Of a DNA stretch of 64,000 nt, positions 33,098-42,347 are shown one piece after another. A program made the position numbers and the translations under genes. Every line of letters starts with the position of its first letter. Within the stretch, counting starts at the first letter, position 1. This stretch comes from JAGQLF01 sp964437465 (GTDB taxonomy: Bacteria > Patescibacteriota > Dojkabacteria > J137): contig CAYTGI010000001.1 of NCBI GenBank assembly GCA_964437465.1, positions 1 through 64,000 on the forward strand, read 5' to 3'. The notes below the pieces were generated by a model, which did no database searches, was not told the DNA's origin, and saw only the letters and a program-made list of their open reading frames with translations.

Positions 33098-35524
33098 ATG
33101 GAACAGCACGTCTTAGATTGGTTTAAAAAGTACCACAGGTTAACAAATTACCTAGGAGCATCAATGCTTTATCTAAAAGATAACTTCTTTTTAGAAGAGG
33201 AATTAAAACCTGAGCACATAAAAAATAGAATTCTAGGACACTGGGGAACTGTTCCTGGGTTGAACTTTATGTACGCTGGTCTTAACTATTTAATTAAACA
33301 AACTGGACAGGAGATGATGTTTATAGGAGGTCCTGGTCACGGAGCTCCGGCTGTTTTAGCTAATGTTTATGTAGAAGGGACACTCGAAGAATATTATCCT
33401 AACGTAGCAAGAAATCGAGAAGGTTTTGGACAATTATTAAAACTATTTAGCTGGCCAAAAGGGTTTCCTTCTCATACTTATCCTGGAGTACCTGGATCCG
33501 TTCATGAGGGCGGAGAGTTAGGATACTCTTTAGGGACAGCCTTTGGAACAGTATTTGATAATCCACATTTAATGACAGCATGTGTAATTGGAGATGGAGA
33601 GGCTGAGACAGGTCCGTTAGCAGCTAGCTGGCATTCAAATAAATTTATAGACCCAGCAAGTACTGGTGTTGTTTTACCAATTTTACATCTAAACGGTTAT
33701 AGAATTTCAGGACCGACCATTTTTGGAACCATGGATAACGAAGAAGTTTTAAGTTACTTTAGAGGTTTAGGATATAATCCGATTTTAGTTGATCAATATA
33801 ACTCAGAAGATATTTATAACGATTACCTTCAAGCTCTTCATGATGCATACGATAGTATTCAGTATGTAAGGACTGAATGGCAAAATACTGGAAAGAAACC
33901 TAACTGGCCAATGTTAGTTGTTAGAACAATGAAAGGTTGGACTGGTCCTGAATACTTTAAAGGAAAGAAAATTGAAGATCATAATAACTCTCACGGAATT
34001 CCTTTAGAAAAATGTAAAACAGATATGGATCAGCTAAAAGCAGTTGAAGAATGGTTAAGAAGTTATAACGTAAATGAACTGTTAAATGAAGATAAAACAA
34101 TAAAAGAGGAGCTTTATGAATTTGTTCCTGAAGGAGATTTAAGAATGGGTAAGAATAAGCATGCAGTTGGCGGAAATTTGAGGAAAGAGTTAGTTCTTCC
34201 TGACTTAGATAAGTTAAGTATTAAGTTTGATAAGCCAGGATTTGTAGCTGAAAGTTCAATGGAAGTTATGGGTAAGTATTACGAAGAAGTTTTTAAAAAT
34301 AATGAACAGGAACAGAACTTTAGGATTTTTTCTCCAGATGAATCAGAATCAAACAAACTTGGAGAAATGTTTGATATTACTGGAAGAAAGTATGTTTGGC
34401 CAACAAGAGACTGCGATGAATGCATTTCACCAAATGGCCGAGTTATGGAGCTATTAAGTGAGCATGTTCTTCAAGAGTGGATGCAGGGGTATGTTCTTAC
34501 TGGAAGACACGGGGTATTAATCTCTTATGAAGCATTCTTAGGAATCATTACAACAATGATTGATCAACATATAAAGTTCATAAAGATTTCAGAGGAGTTT
34601 GAATGGAGAAAGCCTGTCCCTAGTCTGAACTATGTTGCCTCAAGCACAGGCTGGAGGCAGGATCATAATGGATTCTCACACCAGAATCCAACATTGATAA
34701 ATACATTACTTACAAAACAAGCTGACTTTGTAAGTGTATATTTCCCAGCTGATGTAAATACACTTCTTGCGACCCTTGATGATTGTCTACTTAGAACTAA
34801 TAATGTAAATCTAATAATTTCAGGTAAGAGAGATTTACCTCAATGGTTGAGTATGGATGAAGCTCGTGAGCATGTTAAAAACGGAATTAGTAGATGGGAC
34901 TTCGTAGGCAATGTAAAAAATGATCATGAAAATACTCCAGATGTAGTATTAGCTTCTTGCGGGGACTACCAAACTCAAGAGACAATCGCTGCAGCACAAA
35001 TACTAAGAGAGGATCTGCCTGAACTTACATTTCAATATGTAAACGTAAATGAAATTACGAGATTAGGTTTAGGAGATGAACATAATCCATTAATGACGAC
35101 GCAAGATTATGAAAAATACTTCACTCATGATAGAGATGTTATTTTCAATTTTCATGGTTATCCAGATGCAATAAAGCAACTTACCTGGGGAAGAAAGATA
35201 TCAGAACAGTTAGTTATTCTAGGTTATATAGAAAAGGGAACAACAACAACACCTTTTGATATGCAAGTAGTTAATAAAGCAAGTAGATATCATGTAGCAA
35301 TGCAAGCAATTCTTTCTGCTGCTAGATTTAATAATGATGTTGCTGCAAGAGAGGTGGAACTAATAAAAAAGTATACCGAAATTTTAAAGAAGCATTCTGA
35401 GTATATAGTTGAGTATGGGGATGACATGCCAGAAGTTAAGGATTTTAAGTATAAGCTTGGCCAATGCAGTTTTCTAAAATTTTTGAAGGTAGATATGAGT
35501 TTGGATTTAATCCTCCAGTCCTAG
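33098..35524 (+). CDS. xfp: Phosphoketolase
   Basis: 808 residues, the full length of xylulose-5-P/fructose-6-P phosphoketolase. GPGHGAPAVLANVYVEG and YPGVPGSVHEGGELGYSLG are family signatures, CVIGDGEAETGPLA is the thiamine-diphosphate site, and SSTGWRQDHNGFSHQNP is the C-terminal signature. It splits xylulose-5-P (and perhaps fructose-6-P) with phosphate to acetyl-P plus a triose or tetrose. With AckA it gives ATP. The normal family end is near DFKYKLG; about 20 further residues run 80 bp into the converging Nudix gene, so the C-terminal tail may be an extension after loss of the original stop. Confidence 0.97.
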   Translation: MEQHVLDWFKKYHRLTNYLGASMLYLKDNFFLEEELKPEHIKNRILGHWGTVPGLNFMYAGLNYLIKQTGQEMMFIGGPGHGAPAVLANVYVEGTLEEYYPNVARNREGFGQLLKLFSWPKGFPSHTYPGVPGSVHEGGELGYSLGTAFGTVFDNPHLMTACVIGDGEAETGPLAASWHSNKFIDPASTGVVLPILHLNGYRISGPTIFGTMDNEEVLSYFRGLGYNPILVDQYNSEDIYNDYLQALHDAYDSIQYVRTEWQNTGKKPNWPMLVVRTMKGWTGPEYFKGKKIEDHNNSHGIPLEKCKTDMDQLKAVEEWLRSYNVNELLNEDKTIKEELYEFVPEGDLRMGKNKHAVGGNLRKELVLPDLDKLSIKFDKPGFVAESSMEVMGKYYEEVFKNNEQEQNFRIFSPDESESNKLGEMFDITGRKYVWPTRDCDECISPNGRVMELLSEHVLQEWMQGYVLTGRHGVLISYEAFLGIITTMIDQHIKFIKISEEFEWRKPVPSLNYVASSTGWRQDHNGFSHQNPTLINTLLTKQADFVSVYFPADVNTLLATLDDCLLRTNNVNLIISGKRDLPQWLSMDEAREHVKNGISRWDFVGNVKNDHENTPDVVLASCGDYQTQETIAAAQILREDLPELTFQYVNVNEITRLGLGDEHNPLMTTQDYEKYFTHDRDVIFNFHGYPDAIKQLTWGRKISEQLVILGYIEKGTTTTPFDMQVVNKASRYHVAMQAILSAARFNNDVAAREVELIKKYTEILKKHSEYIVEYGDDMPEVKDFKYKLGQCSFLKFLKVDMSLDLILQS

Positions 35525-35936
35525 CAAAATTTTCATAAAGCTCTAAACTCATCCACTTATAATCAGCGTGGTTATCCTCTAAGTCTCCTGATTCTCTTAA
35601 AGTCTTATTGATTTGGGGTACAACTGGAGCTGTTAAAGTGGCACAGAAAAAGGTCACATCTCTTTCATACTCTAAATTATCAAACTTGAAACAGTAAGCG
35701 TATGAATAATCAATTTTAATTAGTTCATCAGACTGATAGATGATTTGAGTTTCTTCATAGAGCTCTCTAGAAGCAGCTTTACTAAGAATTTGATCTGTGA
35801 GACTATATGCATTAGAATCTACCTTACCACCAGGGAATTCAAATGCATTAGGATTTTTTGAGTTTTGTCCTTTCTGTAATAGCAACAATAAGTTATTGTA
35901 GACTATAATAGTTCTAACAGTTTGTACTGAATTCAT
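35445..35936 (-). CDS. Nudix hydrolase
   Basis: 163 residues from ATG 35936 (MNSVQTVRTIIVYNN); an upstream ATG at 35969 would overlap the start of the divergent RelA/SpoT gene. The Nudix box is AFEFPGGKVD...KAASRELYEETQI, with the REx2EE core and a longer-than-usual spacer. LLLLQKGQ before it is typical of MutT-like proteins. It should cleave a nucleoside diphosphate-linked compound; the substrate is not predictable. Its last 80 bp are antisense to the xfp 3' end. Confidence 0.85.
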   Translation of the reverse strand: MNSVQTVRTIIVYNNLLLLLQKGQNSKNPNAFEFPGGKVDSNAYSLTDQILSKAASRELYEETQIIYQSDELIKIDYSYAYCFKFDNLEYERDVTFFCATLTAPVVPQINKTLRESGDLEDNHADYKWMSLELYENFARTGGLNPNSYLPSKILENCIGQAYT

Positions 35937-35948
35937 AGTAATAAATAC

Positions 35949-37421
35949 ATGAACGAGTTTATCATACAAGAAATAAGAAGTATTGACGAATTAATAGAAA
36001 TTTTGAAAAAAAATTCTATTGATTATGACTATGATCTAATTAATAGATCATATGAGTTTGCCTGCTCTAAACATTCTCAACAGAAAAGACTAACAGGGGA
36101 TGATTTTGTTATTCATTTACTTACAGTTGCAGGATATATCGGTAGATTAAAACTAGATACTGTCTCAGTTTGTGCAGCTTTATTACACGATGTACTTGAA
36201 AAAGCAGAGTGCGATATTGATGAATTAGATAAGGAATTTGGAACTGAAATAGCATTTATTGTTGAAGGTCTAAGTAAAATGAGGGATTACTCTAAGAAAT
36301 TTGACAAAAATGAAAAACAGGAAGAGTTTACTAACCTGATTTTTAATTCTTCTGAGGATATTAGAATAATAATTATTAGATTAGCTGAAAAGCTTCATAA
36401 CATAGTAACGATTGATCTAGTAGATGACAAAGTCAGGCAAAATGCTGCTAGAAAAGCTCTTTACATTTACGCACCTCTTGCAGAATATTTAGGCTTGGGA
36501 GTTATTCAAAGATTATTAGAAGATTATTCTTTTAAAGTTATTCATCCAAAAGAATATGATGAGATAGAGAAATCTAAAGAAGCATTTTTTAAATCTAAGC
36601 AGAATGTTATTAACGAATTTGAGGAAGAGATAAGAGAGTTATTAAGCGAATACAATATAAATAAGTATGAAATTTATTCAAGAGAAAAAGGCACATTTAG
36701 TGCATATAAAAAGCTAAAGAATAAATATAAATATATAGAGAAAGGAGAGAGTGTTTCAGATGCAATAAAAAATCATCTCAAAGATATTTATGCAGCTAGG
36801 ATTATTGTTAACGATATTGAAAGCTGCTATATAGTTTTAGGATTGATACAAGCCAACTTTGATACCTTACAAGAAGAGTTTACTGATTACATTGCTCATC
36901 CTAAAGATAATGGATATAAATCAATTCATGTTTTATTTAAATTTCAAGATATTGTATTAGAGGTTCAGATACGAACTTATGAAATGCACGAACATGCAGA
37001 ATTTGGCCCAGCTTCTCACATTGCTTATAAACTACAAAATAAAAATTCAAGTTCGATGACTTGGACGAAAGATCTTGTTGGCTGGAAAGAGAAGACATCA
37101 CTAAAAAAAGAAGACTTTAAGTTAAAAGCATTTCAAAACAGTATTTTTTGTTTTACACCGAAAGGTATGGTTATCTCACTGCCGAAAGATGCATCTCCTA
37201 TAGACTTTGCTTATAGAGTTCATACTGACGTTGGTGACAGGTATAATGGAGCCCTAGTAAACAATAAAATGGTAAGCATGGATCACAAGCTTCAAACTGG
37301 AGATATTGTAGAGATTAAGACAAAAAAAGATATCAATGTAAGAAGAGATTGGTTAAACCATGCAAAAAGCACTTCAACTAGGGCTAGAATTAGAAGAAGG
37401 ATAAGAACAAACAAAAAGTAG
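35949..37421 (+). CDS. RelA/SpoT homologue: (p)ppGpp synthetase, hydrolase site altered
   Basis: 490 residues: HD domain, synthetase domain, TGS domain; the C-terminal ACT region is missing. Synthetase features are intact (CYIVLGLI, DYIAHPKDNGYKSIH, LEVQIRT, EFGPASHIAYK). TGS reads IFCFTPKGMVISLPKDASPIDFAY. In the hydrolase the metal residues H56, H80 and D81 are present, but two otherwise conserved acids differ: the ED pair reads E84-K85, and the fourth ligand Asp of KLADRLHN is E147 (RLAEKLHN). The protein may thus favour synthesis of the alarmone. Its start lies 12 bp from the divergent Nudix start. Confidence 0.9.
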   Translation: MNEFIIQEIRSIDELIEILKKNSIDYDYDLINRSYEFACSKHSQQKRLTGDDFVIHLLTVAGYIGRLKLDTVSVCAALLHDVLEKAECDIDELDKEFGTEIAFIVEGLSKMRDYSKKFDKNEKQEEFTNLIFNSSEDIRIIIIRLAEKLHNIVTIDLVDDKVRQNAARKALYIYAPLAEYLGLGVIQRLLEDYSFKVIHPKEYDEIEKSKEAFFKSKQNVINEFEEEIRELLSEYNINKYEIYSREKGTFSAYKKLKNKYKYIEKGESVSDAIKNHLKDIYAARIIVNDIESCYIVLGLIQANFDTLQEEFTDYIAHPKDNGYKSIHVLFKFQDIVLEVQIRTYEMHEHAEFGPASHIAYKLQNKNSSSMTWTKDLVGWKEKTSLKKEDFKLKAFQNSIFCFTPKGMVISLPKDASPIDFAYRVHTDVGDRYNGALVNNKMVSMDHKLQTGDIVEIKTKKDINVRRDWLNHAKSTSTRARIRRRIRTNKK

Positions 37422-37438
37422 GAGCTTAATGCCCCTAC
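37413..37438 (-). terminator. Terminator of the bactofilin-like gene
   Basis: Stem GTAGG-A-GC (37418-37425) pairs with GC-C-CCTAC (37431-37438), one mismatch, 5-nt loop. On the minus strand a run of five T follows, so it ends leftward transcription from 38621. It overlaps the end of the converging RelA/SpoT gene. Confidence 0.55.
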
Positions 37439-37457
37439 CTTCTAAAAACCTTAATCT

Positions 37458-38621
37458 TTATTTTTTCTTATCTGGATTTTTAGTCTTTTTTTCAGATTTC
37501 TCCTTAGGCTTATTATAAAGAGCATTGTATTTATTCATAACTATTGCGCCTAATCCCCAGAGTGAGATTCCAAAGGTAATTATTCCAATTAAACCTCCTA
37601 GTACTGGTAAGAATGCTAATAAACCTAATAAAAGATCAACTATAACAACACCAACAATTAATGTTAATAGTCTTCCTGGATTATCTCTACCTAATCTTTT
37701 TAATGCCATTCGACCAATCATATACTTTCCGTATATTGATCCAAACATGAAAGCTATAACTCCAAGAAGCATTAATACGAATAATAATCTAATTCCAACT
37801 ACAGAAATTAGAAGTAATATAGCTGCAATAAATCCTACTACAAATGTCAAACAACCAACTCCAACTGAGTTCCATGGTGATTTTTGCATTGTTTCAAGAG
37901 TCTTTTCACTAAATGTTGGGAATACTCTTAGTATGAAGTATCCAGAAATTACAGTTCCGATCAACATCAATATAGCCCATACAACAGCAAATAATGTAAA
38001 CCCTACAACTAAGCCTGTTATTGCTGAGTTAAATGTATTTGAAGAGAAAGGCAAGTCCATACTACTTGCTTCCTCTAAAGTAGTAGGGTTATTAGTAGCT
38101 CTTTCCTCAATATTCCATCCATCTGCATCAATTTCACCTCTAACATCTGAGTTTTGACTAATAGAGATCTGACCTCCTGCAGCTAGAATATCTCCAGCAA
38201 CCACTTCAGAGTTAATAAAAATTGCACCACCAAATGCTCTAACATCTCCTAAAACATCACCATTCAGAACAAGGGTTCCACCAGCGAATAGAATATCACC
38301 ATTTACTTCACCGTTAATCTCAACAGCACCTCCAGCAACAATGATGTTATCAAGAACATCACCGTTAAGAACAAGCTCACCACCTGCATAAATTAGGTCG
38401 TTAGCTATATCTTCTTCAATTACATCATCTTCTCCAGTAACATATAAAGATCCAGATGTAGTTGATTTTGCCTCTTCGTAATCAGAGAGATCTATCGAAT
38501 TAGTTTCCTCGGTTTCTTCAGGAGTAACTTGTGATCCTTCTTGGGCACTTATAGTTAGTGGTAAAAGAAAAGAGAAACTAAAAAATAAAAATAGAAAAGA
38601 AAGAAATTTCTTACGAATCAT
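37458..38621 (-). CDS. Secreted bactofilin-like beta-helix protein with a membrane domain
   Basis: 387 residues. A signal peptide (MIRKKFLSFLFLFFSFSF...ISAQ, cut near residue 26) and an acidic linker precede about 100 residues of short GD-x-(L/I)-x-AGG-x-(L/V)-x-(L/I)-NG-x-V repeats, the polymer-forming (bactofilin-type) beta-helix pattern. About five or six membrane helices follow, then a lysine-rich tail. So an outside polymer-like ruler is fused to a membrane domain. This layout recurs as 'polymer-forming cytoskeletal' proteins, yet here the repeat region faces outward, which ordinary bactofilins do not. Role probably in the cell envelope. Confidence 0.75.
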   Translation of the reverse strand: MIRKKFLSFLFLFFSFSFLLPLTISAQEGSQVTPEETEETNSIDLSDYEEAKSTTSGSLYVTGEDDVIEEDIANDLIYAGGELVLNGDVLDNIIVAGGAVEINGEVNGDILFAGGTLVLNGDVLGDVRAFGGAIFINSEVVAGDILAAGGQISISQNSDVRGEIDADGWNIEERATNNPTTLEEASSMDLPFSSNTFNSAITGLVVGFTLFAVVWAILMLIGTVISGYFILRVFPTFSEKTLETMQKSPWNSVGVGCLTFVVGFIAAILLLISVVGIRLLFVLMLLGVIAFMFGSIYGKYMIGRMALKRLGRDNPGRLLTLIVGVVIVDLLLGLLAFLPVLGGLIGIITFGISLWGLGAIVMNKYNALYNKPKEKSEKKTKNPDKKK

Positions 38622-38690
38622 GTAAGTATAAATAATATCTAATTAAAGAAATGATAAACCCATAGGGAAAATCTTTCAAGAAAGTATTTA

Positions 38691-41600
38691 TTAAAGGAAT
38701 TTAGAAATAATTGTTACAGAATGCTCATCATCAATATTTAAGATTCTTTCAATTGTTTTGCTATTACTGTTAGAGCCATATTTAATTCTCACTTTTATCG
38801 CAGATTTTGAATTATTGTTTTCGTCAAAACAGCGTTTTAACTCTTTAAGCTTTTCTTCTTCTCTTATCTTTGTTATGTCAACCTCTAATGTTTTTGGTGG
38901 AACTAATAAGTTAGCTGGTTCAATTTTATCTACAATAATTGATTTCTCATCGTCCCTTTGGTTTACTGTACCTTCAATTATAAAAGGCCTAGCTTCAGCT
39001 ACTAGTTCTAAATCATTCAACTCTTTAAATGTTTTTGGAAACATTACCGCTTGGCAAGTACTCTCTAAATCTTCAATTTTTAGAATTGCCATCTGTTCGT
39101 TTTTAGCTTTAGTTCTTACGATTTTAATATTGCTAAACATACCTAGAATTTTTACTTTCTCACCAGACTTCTTATCATTAATTTCTGAAGTTTTAGTTAA
39201 CGCATCTAGCAAAGAAGCCCATGTGAAATTTTGAAGAGGGTGAGTTGAAACAAACACTCCCATTAGATCTTTCTCCCACCCAACCTTTTCCTTATCAGTA
39301 GCTGGAATAAAAGAGGGAAATATTGTTTTCTCGATATTATTAGAACCATCATGTTCTGTACCAACATTAAATAACCCAGCCTGTCCTATTTCTTCAGCTT
39401 TTTCATTTTTGCTGACCTTTTCAAAAACCTCTTGAATGATTAGTAACAATCCATTTCTATCTCCAAACTCGTCTAGAGCACCAGCTTTAATTAAACATTC
39501 TACAGTACGTTTGTTTAGGTTTTTTGTTCCAACTCGATTAACGAAATCGTCAAAATGTTTAAAACTTCCGTTTTTATTTCTTTCATTAATTATTTTTTCA
39601 CATACTTTTCTACCTACGTTTTTAATAGCTCCAAGTCCAAATCGAATTCCATCGTCACCTTCAGGATTAAAGTAAACATCAGACTCATTAATGCTTGGTG
39701 GAAGGACTTTATAGCCAAGTCTTTTTGCCTCACCAATATCAACAACTATACGGTCAGTATTTTCAAGATCGGCATGCATTAAAGCAGTCATGAACTCAAG
39801 GGGATAATTACCTTTAAGATACGCACACCAATAAGCAACAGCAGCATAACTAGAAGCGTGTGCTTTGTTAAATCCATAAGAAGCAAAAGGTTCGAGTTGC
39901 TTCCAAATCTCACTAGCTATCTCTTCTCCATACTGAGGGTAGTTTTCGACAAAATATTTTTTAAAATCTCCCTCTTTTTGCTTAAGAATATCTAGCTGTT
40001 TTTTCTTTAAAGCATTTCGAATGACATCTCCTTCTCCAAGAGTAAATCCACCTAGTTTCATACAGATTTGAAGAAGTTGTTCCTGATAAACTGGATAACC
40101 TAAAGTGGCCTTTAGAATTGGTTCAAGTTCAGGAATTAGGTAATCAGCCTCTTTATTACCGTTCTTAATCTTAATGTAGTCAGGGATGTAAGCCATCGGT
40201 CCAGGCCTATAAGCAGCAGCCATAAAACATATATCCCCCATTGTTGTTGGTTGTAATTCCATTAGATACTTTTGCATAGGTGGAGACTCAAATTGAAATA
40301 CACCTATAGTTTCTCCGTTTCTAAAAACATCCATTGCTTTTTGATCATAGACCTCGGGTGGTTCATCTGGGTTAACGTTAATTGTCGATAGATCTATTTT
40401 TTTACCATGTCTTTTCTCAACATATAAAATGCAGTCTTTTAAAATCGTAAGCGTTCTTAGACCAAGAAAATCAAATTTCATATAATCTAATTTATCTACC
40501 CACGTTCCGTCCATCTGAGTAACAAGAAGATTTGGATCTTTTGTATCTTTTTGATAGGCCATAAAGTCATCAATTGGTCCTGGAGTAATTAAATATCCAG
40601 CAGCGTGAACTCCTGTATGTCTATTCAAGCCTTCAATTTTTTTAACAGTTTCTCCTAGTTTTTGAAGCCTAGGATCAGCATCAACCATTGCTTTAAATTC
40701 TGGATCAGTCTCCATCATCTTCTCAAAAGTGAATGGTTTTCCAAAAAGGACTGTAACTTTTTTTGATAGTTTATCTGCAAGAGCTAAATCAATTCCCATA
40801 ACCCTAGCTACATCTCTAATCGCAGCTTTAGTTGCTAGTTTTCCAAAAGTTATTATTCCAGCAACAGCATCCTCACCATATTTTTCCCTTGCATAATCAA
40901 TTAATTCTTCTCGCCTATCGTCCTGAATATCCATATCAATATCTGGTGGAGAAGCACGTTCTAAATTCAGGAATCTTTCAAAAACAAGCCCCCATTTTAT
41001 TGGATCAACATTTGTAATCTCTAGGCAATATGAAGCTAAACTTCCTGCAGCACTACCTCTAACACCAACAACAATCTCTTGTTTTCTTGCATACTGCATT
41101 AGATCTCCAACTACAAGAAAGTAATCGTTATATCCCATCTTATCTATAACCATAAGCTCGTATTCTAGTTGTTTTGTTATATCTTCAGGTAGTTCTTTCT
41201 TAATCTTTTTTATTGATGGAATTTCACCATTTCCACAATATTTCTTGAATGCACCTTCATAAGTCTGCTTCTCAAGCTCTTCTTTAGCAGTTGAATCTTT
41301 AGGTAGATTCCAGTAATGAGGTTGAACTCGATCTGGCTTAAGACTTATCTTTTCAATTTTTTCACTAACCTTAAGTGTTTCTTCTAAAACTTCAGGAATA
41401 TCAGCAAAATCCTCTTTTAATTCTTCTGGGGTTTTGATGTAAGTTTCAACATAACCATTCATTCCGCTTGGATCATCTATCATCTTTCCATCTCGAATAC
41501 AGAATAAAACTTTCTGAGTCTCTTTATCATCAGCATTTAGAAAGTGTGCGTCAGTAGTAGCAATAATAGGGATATTATATTTCTTTGAATAGTCGTAAAG

Positions 41601-42242
41601 CTTTTTATTAACTTTGACCTGTTGTTTTAATGTTTCTAATTGTTCATCTTGTTCGCCAACTGGTAATGAATTTATAAGATTCGTGTCGAGTTCATCCTCG
41701 CATCTAATTCCATTTCTCTGAATTTCAAGATAAAAGTCGTCTTTAAATAAACCATGTAGTTCTTTTAACCACCATTCAGCTTTTTCGTATTCACCTCTAG
41801 TAATGTGCCTAGAAAGCGGTCCTGCTAGACAAGCAGAAGTACAGATTAATCCTTCCGAATGTTTTTTAAGTAAACTTAAATCAATTCTAGGTTTATAGTA
41901 CATCCCCTCAAGATGCGAACGAGTTACTAACTTCACTAGATTTCTATATCCAACGCTGTTCTTAGCAATTAGAAGTAAATGGTAATATCTAATGCCATCA
42001 ACATCAGATCTTAATGTCATATCCTTAGGGGCTAAGTACATTTCACAACCGATAATTGGCTTAACATCAAAATCTTTCGACATCTTCCAAAATTCGGGAA
42101 CTCCGTATAAAACACCATGATCAGTTATTGCAACAGCATCCATTCCATTCTCCTTAACTTTTTCAAAAAGTTTATCAGTACGATTAAGCCCATCTAGAAG
42201 GGAATACTGTGTATGTACATGAAGGTGAACAAAATCAGCCAT
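38691..42242 (-). CDS. dnaE: DNA polymerase III subunit alpha
   Basis: 1183 residues, the usual DnaE length. PHP domain from the start (HLHVHTQYSLLDG), palm with GVRGSAAGSLASYCLEIT and PDIDMDIQDDRREELIDYA holding the catalytic aspartates, then fingers (GVFQFESPPMQKYL; AAYRPGPM), the tandem helix-hairpin-helix region and an OB domain (KVKILGMFSNIKIVRTK). The main replicative polymerase. It stands alone between the bactofilin-like and YjeF genes. Long antisense open frames over it are shadows. Confidence 0.98.
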   Translation of the reverse strand: MADFVHLHVHTQYSLLDGLNRTDKLFEKVKENGMDAVAITDHGVLYGVPEFWKMSKDFDVKPIIGCEMYLAPKDMTLRSDVDGIRYYHLLLIAKNSVGYRNLVKLVTRSHLEGMYYKPRIDLSLLKKHSEGLICTSACLAGPLSRHITRGEYEKAEWWLKELHGLFKDDFYLEIQRNGIRCEDELDTNLINSLPVGEQDEQLETLKQQVKVNKKLYDYSKKYNIPIIATTDAHFLNADDKETQKVLFCIRDGKMIDDPSGMNGYVETYIKTPEELKEDFADIPEVLEETLKVSEKIEKISLKPDRVQPHYWNLPKDSTAKEELEKQTYEGAFKKYCGNGEIPSIKKIKKELPEDITKQLEYELMVIDKMGYNDYFLVVGDLMQYARKQEIVVGVRGSAAGSLASYCLEITNVDPIKWGLVFERFLNLERASPPDIDMDIQDDRREELIDYAREKYGEDAVAGIITFGKLATKAAIRDVARVMGIDLALADKLSKKVTVLFGKPFTFEKMMETDPEFKAMVDADPRLQKLGETVKKIEGLNRHTGVHAAGYLITPGPIDDFMAYQKDTKDPNLLVTQMDGTWVDKLDYMKFDFLGLRTLTILKDCILYVEKRHGKKIDLSTINVNPDEPPEVYDQKAMDVFRNGETIGVFQFESPPMQKYLMELQPTTMGDICFMAAAYRPGPMAYIPDYIKIKNGNKEADYLIPELEPILKATLGYPVYQEQLLQICMKLGGFTLGEGDVIRNALKKKQLDILKQKEGDFKKYFVENYPQYGEEIASEIWKQLEPFASYGFNKAHASSYAAVAYWCAYLKGNYPLEFMTALMHADLENTDRIVVDIGEAKRLGYKVLPPSINESDVYFNPEGDDGIRFGLGAIKNVGRKVCEKIINERNKNGSFKHFDDFVNRVGTKNLNKRTVECLIKAGALDEFGDRNGLLLIIQEVFEKVSKNEKAEEIGQAGLFNVGTEHDGSNNIEKTIFPSFIPATDKEKVGWEKDLMGVFVSTHPLQNFTWASLLDALTKTSEINDKKSGEKVKILGMFSNIKIVRTKAKNEQMAILKIEDLESTCQAVMFPKTFKELNDLELVAEARPFIIEGTVNQRDDEKSIIVDKIEPANLLVPPKTLEVDITKIREEEKLKELKRCFDENNNSKSAIKVRIKYGSNSNSKTIERILNIDDEHSVTIISKFL

Positions 42243-42347
42243 TAGTTAGAAAATTTTTCTGTAAGTTTGGTTATTTTTACACAAAGATATTGAATTATCA
42301 ATTTGGAATTAATTAATAATTATTAATTAAAAAATTATTAATTAATA

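Noticed and set aside
37525..38157. 210-residue plus-strand open frame over the bactofilin-like gene
   Set aside because: Composition (Pro/Ile/Asn/Thr repeats) mirrors the opposite gene's repeats; no start signal; the minus-strand gene has a signal peptide and helices.
38758..39234. 158-residue plus-strand open frame over dnaE
   Set aside because: Antisense shadow of a certain gene, Ser/Phe/Leu-rich as expected from the complement.
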